Source of the DNA: Ectobius pallidus
Lineage: Eukaryota > Arthropoda > Insecta > Blattodea > Ectobiidae
Assembly: GCA_964059195.1 (NCBI GenBank)
Contig: CAXKWD010000005.1
Coordinates: 96,671,882-96,735,881, forward strand
Direction: 5' to 3'
DNA: 64,000 bases
This document shows positions 55,991 through 64,000 of this stretch, in pieces. The notes under the pieces are model-generated. The model ran no database searches. It was not told the DNA's origin and was given only the letters and a program-made list of their open reading frames with translations. The position numbers and the translations under genes were made by a program. Numbering within the stretch: position 1 is the first letter of the stretch; every line of letters starts with the position of its first letter.

Positions 55991-58224
55991 GAAGAGAATG
56001 CCATACATAGTATATTATACTAAGGTGCTAACTTTTATATAGGCAGAGGAATTTATGAGTTTTAAATATTTTTTTAAAACGTTGTTCTTTTATCAAGAAC
56101 CACAATAACATTATTGCAAGTTATTGGCAATTTTTTAGTTCTCTTATTCATTAGGGAATGAGATGGTTTATTCGTTTATTAGGCCTATTCTTTTGTAAGT
56201 TGACACTGAATTATAGTTCACTGGTCTTTAATTTTTAACATAACATAAATCGTAAGCTATACGATAGCAACGCTATGTAAGTTGGATGATACCTTTGTGG
56301 AGTAGTATATCAAACATATCGGCGGATTTCTTATTATGACAGGCGTGAAAAAGTATTGATACTTGACCTATCAGTTGACTTATTGTGAACGTAACTGAAG
56401 TTAAACTAAGAGGAACGTAGACCTATATTTTGCAAAAGAAAGTTTTGAAGTTTGCTAGTCAATGTAGAAACAACGAATGTTATGATAAACTCCTCCTGTT
56501 GAATGGAAGAAATGTTAAAAACTACATGACGGGAATTTATTTCTTCTTTTAAGGGTGGGAAGCCCTTTATTTTTATAAATATTCTCTCTGAATGTAAGGC
56601 TCTAAACTGCAGCCATTTCAGCAATGAAGAATAATGAAACAGATACAAAGGCGAGGAAAGGATTTGTCGAGTCTGCAGAGTAAATATGCTGAGAATGCTA
56701 AATCCATGTTTTAACCCAGCTCGATATGCAAGCATTCAAGTCGTCCATTCTCTACCTACATCTGGGCCTGCCTCTCTATTCGGCAGGCCACAATTCGTTT
56801 ATTAATTTGAATTTATGAATTTGAATTAATGAATATATATATATATATATGATTCTGAATAATGACTTCTGGATGCAATTGCTTCGATTTCTTTACTAAC
56901 TAATATGTATATATTCACTCCCATATGAGCGTTTGTTGAAAAAAACTTCCCCGTGATGTCACCCAAATCGGATTCTGGTGGTTGGAGTTCCTCATGAGCA
57001 TGACAAAGGAAAAGTATAATAATTCAGACCCTCTTGATATGGTAGCTAGGTGGACATATAAAATGCTATCGGCATGGCTTTGATCCCATACTAGGTGTAC
57101 AAAAGGCCCAAATAAGAACCCCTCCGTCTCGCCTTTCCTGAGATCTACCTTCCTACCTTCTTATTAGTCTTATTGTACGGAGAAATAGTCTAAGAATGGC
57201 CAGTGATTCTTCTTCTTCTTCTTCACTATCATGGATTATAGGCTTGCTCCTATTTCTATTATTTAAATTGGTTGAATTCTACTTTGACTTATTCTTCCGC
57301 AGGCTTGAATCTATATTCCCTTAGGATTCTGTTCTCTGTTTGATCCGTTCTACCTATTGTTTCTAGCTCCTCTGATTTCATTGAGTTTATCGCTTATGGC
57401 AAATACATGACTACATTGGTTAATAATTATTGTTGTATCCAGTTACAGTCTTCAGGGGTGGTTTTTTTTTTCCAAGCATCGCTTTTCTGTAGAAAAACTG
57501 ATACCGGTAGTGCCATTTCTTCATAACAGTTTAGCTGGGTGTGTTTCTACTTAAATAATGCCTAATTGGCTTGGAATTTTATTCTGTTCTCTGTCATGGA
57601 TGTAACTAATATTTCAGCATAAGTAACACATACAATTGGAACATTTTGTTCTATTGGTTGAACGTGTATTTTTCTCGCTAGTTCTTTTTCAAGACAGTGA
57701 CTTATTAATTACTTTAGATTGTATTAGGAACATATTATTTCACTCAACTTGTGGTAAGAAGTTACAGTAGGTGCTCTTATGTTTCTGACATCAGTAAGGT
57801 GCGCATTTTGTACATTTTCATTTTTTTCCCCTTTAAACACATAAGGATATGCGTACATAGCATCTCATTTCTTGATGACATCACTGTGTAAGATTTTATT
57901 GCACATTTTAGTTCATATTTGTAACGATAGAGAATATTTGTATCTTAAGACAATGTAGACTATCTTGATAATTGAGGTATTTTAATACCAAAAAGTAAAT
58001 TGTAAACTGTAACTTTTTGTTTGGTGTAAGAGCTTTTTTTTTAAATTTATTTATCGCTGGCACTAGATTTCACATTTGTTACCTAATGCCTCCTCCGTTA
58101 ACCTACAGACCAAAATAATAGTGCAACATGACATCGTATACCATTTTCGACTCTCTCTTTAAAACCGTACCTTTACTAGTACTGCGGTACAAGAAATTTC
58201 ATTGTTAGAGAACTCACGCCCACT
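55991..58224. other. 2.2 kb without recognised features
   Basis: Only small open frames, a short (TA)n at about 56828-56850 and a CTTCTT run near 57208. No terminal repeats or RNA genes were seen. Confidence 0.5.
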
Positions 58225-58720
58225 TATAAAGAACCAGAATGGTACTTGATGAGATTGTGTGGTGGACGGGAAATGTCTGTTCGTCCGTCCGTCCGTCCGT
58301 GTGTCTATACGCGCGATAACTCGAATACGCTTTATCGGATTTTCAAGAAACTAGGTATTCGCACTTATAACGTCCATGAGACGAAGCCTATTGATGTTGG
58401 ACCAAATCGGTTGACTGGTACCGGAGTAATGCTAATTTATTCCCTATTTTATGGTGATATGTTAGACAGAATTTATCAAAGGCAAAGCAGTTCTCATGAC
58501 AACATATTGTTTTACAGTGTTCATATATGGCTTCGGAAGTTGTAACACAGTTAGCTTTGACAAATAAAATAAGAATAACTGATATAACAAAGTGACAGAA
58601 TGCCATTGTTTAATCAGTGATAATTGCAATCATGATATACAGAAAATAAGTTATTTTTGTAATCGATCTCTGGGTTAAGCTCCTGATCGATTCATTAAGC
58701 AGGGCTTATGGAAGAAAAAA
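58225..58720 (+). repeat. Unassigned dispersed family, copy 4
   Basis: The plus strand starts AACCAGAATGGTACTTGATG, with a (GTCC)n run at 58281-58300, then a single unit encoding DNSNTLYRIFKKLGIRTYNV. It continues through AACATATTGTTTTACAGTGT and AACTGATATAACAAAGTGAC to TTAAGCAGGGCTTATGGAAG. The last block also follows the signature at 6.4 kb. One unit is present here against about three in copies 1 and 2. Confidence 0.75.
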
Positions 58721-59399
58721 GTTATAAATTGATATTCATATGTGAAGAAATACGTGAGTAGTGTTATTTGTTTAGAGCATACTTTAGTGCATATTTCTTA
58801 GATTTTTAGTGCATATAAATCCCTAGTTTTCAGCATGCTCAGTAAATAAGATTAGACCCTGTATCTATTCTTGTCCAACTTAATTTCTTTTGCTCTACAG
58901 ACGCTTTCCTACCCTTGTATTTTGCTACCTTTAAGAATACACTGTGTTTATCTTATATCTTATAATGGTAAGAATAACGCAGTTTGAATAAATTATGGTA
59001 CTACAGATCACAGATGTGCAATAACTGAACTTGAATATGAGGGAAATGGTGTTAGCTAAATTGTTATGATAACGGATACCATAAGCTCCGAGACAGGCTG
59101 CTGTATTATCGGAAAAGGAATATACCACTGCACTGTCTCTGTTTTCATAGCGAAACTTCTCGTATCTGCGGAAACAAAACAGATTCCACTTAATACCTAT
59201 TTCCCGGTTGGGTCATCCATTCTTGTTGGTAATGCATCCCTAATTATATTACTCTATAATTCGGTTTTCACCGCTTAGACCTACTCTCTAAAGCAGTGAA
59301 CTTCATTCAGGTGAGGCAATTTGAAAGTAATATTCCTGTTGAATGTTCAAACATAGGATTCATATGACCTAAAAGCACATAATTAAGTGCAGAATAAAA
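58721..59399. other. No feature recognised
   Basis: AT-rich DNA left of the Penelope-like element. Confidence 0.5.
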
Positions 59400-59406
59400 T
59401 ATGCAT

Positions 59407-59690
59407 TTATGGCCTAACAATTCCACAAAATATAATAGTATTAAGTTCTTTATTATATTGTTTCTTGCTCATAGGAATGTTTAGGAGTCTATATGTCATA
59501 CTACGGAACGCCGCTATTTTATGACTGTGTGGGTGGTTAGAGGTACTGTGTATATTTACGTCTGTGAAGGTAGGCTTTCTATAGATACCAAAGCTTAGTT
59601 TATTATTGTTTCTATTAATGCTGATATCTAAGTAATTTAGGGTTTTATTTTGTTCTTTTTCATAAGTGAAGGTTACTATTATACAAATAG
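59407..59690 (-). pseudogene. Penelope-like RT C-terminal segment (minus)
   Basis: The minus strand encodes VTFTYEKEQNKTLNYLDISI, then LSFGIYRKPTFTDVNIHSTS and MTYRLLNIPMSKKQYNKELN. LNYLDISI and FGIYRKPTFTD are typical of the region after the palm of Penelope-type reverse transcriptases, where IYRKPT is especially recognisable. The frame ends at 59407. The catalytic YxDD motif lies upstream in intact elements and is not in the window. Confidence 0.88.
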
Positions 59691-60295
59691 CATACAATAA
59701 TAGATATGATAGAAATCTCGTCTTAAATTTGATTAATAAACAGAAGAAGAAAATGAATGAAAACACTACACATAATTCGAAATTAACACCTATAAATAAT
59801 AAGAAGAATAAAAATCACGTCACATTCACATATACAGATAAATCCACGCACCATATCACAAAACTATTCAAAAATCATTTTAATATTTCATATAAAACTA
59901 ACGATAATCTGAAACATAAGTTGCACCAAACAAGAAATAATACCATAAACAAATACACAGAAAGTGGGATTTATAAGCTTAAATGCAATTCATGTGAAAA
60001 AATATATATAGGCCAAACGGGACGACAATTTAAACAAAGGTACCATGAGCACTCCCGAGATTTTAAACTTAAAACAGGAAAGTCAGCATACGCTAAACAT
60101 TTAATCGACAATAACCACAAACACAATACAATAGAGAACACAATGGAAATTTTACATAAACAGCATAAGGGACGTAAGCTTTTTATATTAGAATCAATGG
60201 AAATTTATAAACATAAGAATTATGCATTAAACGAAAATCCTATAGATCACAACCCACTTTATGAACTGATATCTGAACACACCCATCCAGGTTAA
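59666..60295 (+). CDS. GIY-YIG endonuclease domain of a Penelope-like element
   Basis: An open frame of 209 codons. Real element sequence starts at about codon 6 (QIAYNNRYDRN); the ATG at 59666 lies across the inversion junction and is unlikely to be native. A linker precedes GIY (101-103), then C107-x2-C110, YIG (114-116), GQTGR with Arg120, and HEH at 127-129. The Cys pair between GIY and YIG is typical of Penelope-like endonucleases. ESMEIYKHKNYALNENPID (176-194) supplies the acidic and Asn residues of the fold's end. In life the enzyme nicks target DNA to prime reverse transcription. The domain looks uninterrupted, but without the RT the copy cannot move itself. Confidence 0.85.
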   Translation: MKVTIIQIAYNNRYDRNLVLNLINKQKKKMNENTTHNSKLTPINNKKNKNHVTFTYTDKSTHHITKLFKNHFNISYKTNDNLKHKLHQTRNNTINKYTESGIYKLKCNSCEKIYIGQTGRQFKQRYHEHSRDFKLKTGKSAYAKHLIDNNHKHNTIENTMEILHKQHKGRKLFILESMEIYKHKNYALNENPIDHNPLYELISEHTHPG

Positions 60296-60427
60296 ATACG
60301 ATACCCTCAGCTCAAGATCACATAGTAACAAAGGAAAGCCTCTAAGCTACATAGCACAAATTCTAGGTAAGCAATCATAAATTCATACATTACAATCAAA
60401 TTTCTCCAGCGAAGTTTTATCCTCGTT

Positions 60428-60483
60428 GCATTTATATATTTCTATTTATAGGCTGAAGATGACTTACTTATAAGTCGAAATGC
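60428..60483 (+). other. Possible hammerhead-like fold in Penelope 3' region
   Basis: GCATTT (60428-60433) can pair with AAATGC (60478-60483), and GACTT/AAGTC (60461-60465, 60472-60476) forms a hairpin directly before GAAA. CTGAAGATGA stands where a hammerhead would need CTGATGA. Hammerhead ribozymes are known from Penelope-like elements, but the inserted bases break the consensus core, so this is a decayed or unrelated structure. Confidence 0.3.
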
Positions 60484-60520
60484 ATCCCGTTAAACTAAGA
60501 AGAGCCCTAAGTTTTGTCAA

Positions 60521-62079
60521 ACACTTTAATATATGATCTACATACAAAACAATAGTAAAGAAAATCCATAAAGAATTATTCAGTGTGCATCAGACTCCAA
60601 TACATGAAGTTTCTTCAACATCCTGTTTTCATCAACAATTTTTATTTTTATTCAGCAAGACTCGACTGCAAACATCAGTTTTATTCAACAGGACACTACT
60701 GCAAACACCAGTGTTAAGTATACTGCAATGAACATTTGAATTTTTATGACAATTATTAAGACATTTTATTTCTGACTATTCTCAAAATATTTTAATTTAT
60801 TTTATTTTATTTGAGAATTAATATTTTAATGCTTTTAAGTCATTTAGTAAGCCAAAGAGCTGTTTTTAACATTTTAATTTTAACAATAAATCTTATGACA
60901 AAACTGTGAGTTTCTTTATACAACTGAGGGTATAAGGTGGACATTTTATTACTAAATTTACAAGTTTACCCTCATTGGACAATGAAGTTTATTAATATTC
61001 TGTAATATGATACAACTAGAAGATGTCGAAGTACCTTCGTTATTATTTTGTCTGGACAAAATTGATTGAAATTGTGGGTAGGCCTATACCTATTTGAGAC
61101 AGATCAAGTGCCACTTCCACCAAATTGAACTCTAATCACGTAATTAGTAAAACTAAAGACAATTCTGCAATCCAACGATGCCTTGAAACAATCGCTGCGG
61201 AGCTGTCAAGAGCATTCGGGTCTTGCTGTTATGAATCTAATTCTGAGAGAGAGTGGCTGGGACATTAAGATGACACAAGCTGAATAAACCTTGTGACAGC
61301 TTATCTTATGATATCTGAGAATTTTATTTCATAGGAAAGGAAATTCTGTTAGACGATTTCTGGAAACTCCTACATCGAACTTGAAACATAGCCTACCTTG
61401 TATTGGAGTATTTCTAATTTTAGTCCTGTAAATCAATTCGTGGATTTATCATTTTTAGAGCAATAGTGTTTATATTTTCTTATTACCTTTATTTTACATA
61501 ATGTGTGACCAAGAGTAGTTTCAAAATAATAGCAACCATATTATAATACACTTATTACATGCGACGTAACTCTATCGTAATAATATCCATTACGATACAA
61601 CACTGGTGTGTTTCGATTATTATCGAACACGGAACTGTCTTGAAATCTTGAGAGCAGCAAATGAAACTGCGTAATAAACAATCTGTATTTAAAATAAAGT
61701 AATTCTGTTCGTGTTAATTTTAATATTATACTCAATTGAATTCATTCCGTGTGTTTTGAATGTGCGTTGTTTGACGTTAAATTTTAAGAGAAGTCCTGCG
61801 GCCTGCATACTTGTAGCCTTCCATCTATTGGAATAGACCAGAACTACTAAGAGCTGTTAACATAGTCGTTTGAGTTGTTCCAAGGTTATCAAAACGAAAT
61901 CATGTATAGGCCAGGGGTCCAATTTGAGACCTGGCACTTTTAAATAAACGCCAATTAAATATATATATAAATAAAATAGAGTCGTTTGCTTTATCAATAA
62001 CGGGGTATTCTAAAATCTTAAAACTTAAATATTTAATTATAGTCTAACAAGAACAGAGTATGCCACTTCCCTATAATGG
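60521..62079. other. No feature recognised
   Basis: AT-rich sequence with short frames only. No element ends were found. Confidence 0.5.
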
Positions 62080-62425
62080 TAGAGTACGATTACTTCCACA
62101 AAGTCTCTGGCCTTGAAGACTAACTCAGCTAGCGAGTTTCTCGTTACGTCTCGTTACCAGCTTGCGCGGATTCGCTGCGCGTAAGATCAGTGAGCTACTG
62201 TTGAGCACAGAGTGAAGATCGCGCAGCACGTTATAACTATAATAGTTGAGTGGAGGGATAATGCCGCGTCGAGACAGAGACAGACAACACGTGGAGTGAG
62301 ATAAACGAGCTGAGCCAATCAGGGTGCAGCTACCTCCCCTAGGCAGGAACTCCAGGAACGGTGACACTCGCTCCCAAGGTATATATGTAAAAACCCAGAG
62401 ACTTTGTGGAAGTAATCGTACTCTA
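62080..62425. mobile_element. MITE-like element with ~30-bp inverted ends
   Basis: AGAGTACGATTACTTCCACA plus AAGTCTCTGG (62081-62110) is the reverse complement of 62395-62424. The 346-bp body is distinctly richer in G+C and CpG than its surroundings and holds GAGCCAATCAG (about 62311), a CCAAT-type string. No coding or superfamily signature and no clear target duplication. Confidence 0.75.
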
Positions 62426-62751
62426 ATTGAAGCAGTCGTATGAAAATGTTGAAACTCGCTTTGCTCGTTTCATAAAATAACGTAACTTGCTCGTGTCTTA
62501 ATAAATGCTATTACAGGTCCAATGCATAATGTAATATTTTAACGATACACTGATAAAACGTATCCTCTACTTTAACGAGACTCTGATAAATCTTACCCTC
62601 TGTAAACAAGGAAAATCGTAACAGCCCAGAAGTGAATGCCTTTAGAACTCTATTATAAGTTTATTGCTTGAAATAAGTGCTAGGCAATAAAATGTATACA
62701 CATATTATATACTGTTGTTACACTTGAAAATATTAACATACCCTAGCGAGG

Positions 62752-62870
62752 TGCCGGAGATGTTAGCTTCTTGGATTCGCATTTGGGAGGTCTCTGGTTG
62801 AAACCCCGTGGCTGGCCAATTCGACTTGGATTTCTGCACGGTTTTCCTGGTCGTGTAGGCAAATGTAAAA
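62752..62870 (+). pseudogene. tRNA-like SINE head, decayed
   Basis: GAGGTGCCGGAGATGTTAGC and GGTTGAAACCCCG lie in box A and box B positions, followed by GATTTCTGCACGGTTTTCCT, which has a SINE-body look. Not matched to families A-D. Confidence 0.5.
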
Positions 62871-63744
62871 TTGGATATTTACTTATTTTGACTTATTTTA
62901 TTATTATAGTTTAATTAGACTTAGTTTATTATTATTATAAACTATTTCATTCTGTACCATAATCATTACAAACTTGAATATAATTTTAAATTAACAGATA
63001 CCAGATAACATATTAGGAACAGATTCACATCAATAGTTAAATGTACACTGGTACTGGTACTGGTGTAGGCCTACACACAGCACCTGACTAGTGATATGAT
63101 CTAGATGTCAAAACTGGGTTTAAAAATAAAATATGAACATACAAAATAATAAAACTATTGCTTGCCCAAATGATCATAGCAATGTGAAATCAACAATATA
63201 CTTGGTCGACTGGTTCGTTAAGTATTTCGCTAGAAAATGTTATCACCGCAAGATTTTCTTATAACGTAATTAGTGCCCAAATAACGCATAAGGAATTTTT
63301 GGTCTTTTTAGTTTACTTCATTACTATAATTATAATTATGTTAGGTCTGTTAATTACGAAAAATAAGTGTATTCTCATACGTGTAGAAAAATTTATAAAT
63401 ATCGTACACAATTTGGCAGTTATAAATGTGTATCTTTTGTATGCACTAATTTATGCATATTTGTACACATTTTCTGTGAAAAGAATTTCGCATCAACAAG
63501 GTATGTTCATAATGGAATATATTTTAGTGCAAGCTACATAAAGCTACATAAAATATAACGAAATACTAAATACAATGCTGAGAATGTCTACTAAGTTCCT
63601 CCATACATGACTTCTTTAAACTTGGCGTTTTTAAAATTAAAATTGCGTAATTAAAAGTTTAACAATTTATTTCTATTATTTAAAAGAGTTTATCAAGTCA
63701 ACATTTAAATTTTTACTTCTCTGAATACCTGCAACATAAGCTGG
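62871..63744. other. No feature recognised
   Basis: AT-rich DNA. The 80-codon frame at 63299-63541 is hydrophobic by composition and resembles no known protein. Confidence 0.45.
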
Positions 63745-63985
63745 TCTTCAAACTGGAACCGGGATCGGATCCCTAATGAGGTTATCTAATTTTTCAGCCA
63801 GCCTAATGCTTCCTGTGGCTCAGTGACCCTATAATGGATTCAGCCTATAACAGAAAGCATTACCAGATACCATACTGAAAAAGTCAGCCAGAGCGTAAGA
63901 CTTAACCTTACTTCTTTCAACGCCAATTGTCTAAAAATGTGGGAGTCTCAACCTCCATAAATCCTAAGGAGCCTCCATGGCATGT
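63745..63985 (+). mobile_element. SINE family B copy at right edge
   Basis: GGGATCGGATCCCTAATGAG corresponds to the box B region and the following bases of the full copy at 54566-54842. The body continues with AGCCTAATGCTTCCTGTGGC, GGATTCAGCCTATAACAGAA and GGGAGTCTCAACCTCCATAA. Box A is not clear. Confidence 0.78.
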
Positions 63986-64000
63986 ATAATTATGAGTATT

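Larger units (their letters stand above)
59400..60520. mobile_element. Penelope-like retroelement, 5' part inverted
   Basis: The C-terminal end of a reverse-transcriptase domain lies on the minus strand (59407-59684) and the GIY-YIG endonuclease follows on the plus strand (59679-60295). In Penelope-like elements these parts are one collinear ORF, so the RT part has been inverted at a junction near 59674-59682. The 3' region (60296 to about 60510) contains CTGAAGATGACTTACTTATA followed by AGTCGAAATGC, a motif type seen near ends of such elements. The upstream RT core is absent. Confidence 0.88.

Noticed and set aside
58281..58300. GTCC tetranucleotide run as a separate microsatellite
   Set aside because: It is a conserved part of the dispersed family (also at 8275 and 44270), not an independent feature.

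Overview
The window looks like intergenic or intronic DNA from a large, AT-rich animal genome, most likely an insect. A cockroach or other polyneopteran would fit. That is an inference from the mix of tRNA-derived SINEs, LINE, mariner, hAT, Helitron and Penelope-like remnants, and from the frequent 8-mer TAGGCCTA. I find no convincing host protein gene, rRNA, functional tRNA, CRISPR array, operon or bacterial signal. Nearly all long open frames belong to transposable elements or are by-products of microsatellites.

Layout. 0-12.5 kb: SINE fragments, a 644-bp hAT element with a perfect 8-bp target duplication (2074-2717), two fold-back elements (2732-3247 and 9801-10329), an unassigned dispersed family built on a roughly 105-bp unit (6.4-8.4 kb), and further tRNA-derived SINEs. 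12.5-21.7 kb: mostly featureless AT-rich DNA with a short-TIR element (15572-16130), a TACAGG-ended MITE, a LINE 5' piece with a 2A-like motif, a deleted mariner and a LINE reverse-transcriptase C-terminus. 21.7-26.5 kb: nested hAT elements. 27.3-30.6 kb: two Helitrons in tandem between inverted CAGGGACGTAGCCAG ends. 30.9-39.3 kb: a dispersed repeat, the sister copy of the deleted mariner, a tRNA-like sequence, a LINE 3' end, two pyrimidine-tract arrays, a second copy of the 1.2-kb hAT, a pogo/Tigger-type MITE and a small hAT MITE. 41-46.3 kb: LINE fragments, a second copy of a hAT seen at 24 kb, and a 650-bp palindrome made of inverted mariner ends flanked by 21-bp tandem repeats. 47-54.2 kb: a reverse-strand Helitron, two hATs with decayed GTF2IRD2-like transposase, and a TA-flanked DNA element that carries a SINE and was broken at its tip by a hAT. 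54.5-64 kb: SINEs, a dispersed repeat, a Penelope-like element whose 5' part is inverted and whose GIY-YIG endonuclease frame is still open, and a GC-richer MITE.

The elements do not form a pathway; they record successive insertions. Relative ages can be read from nesting: a hAT non-autonomous element inside an older hAT inside a SINE, a small MITE inside one of two sister hATs, and a hAT plus a SINE inside the TA-flanked element. Nine hAT insertions have recognisable 8-bp target duplications. All boundaries, motifs and duplications were read by eye. Family names rest on motif recognition, not on database searches.
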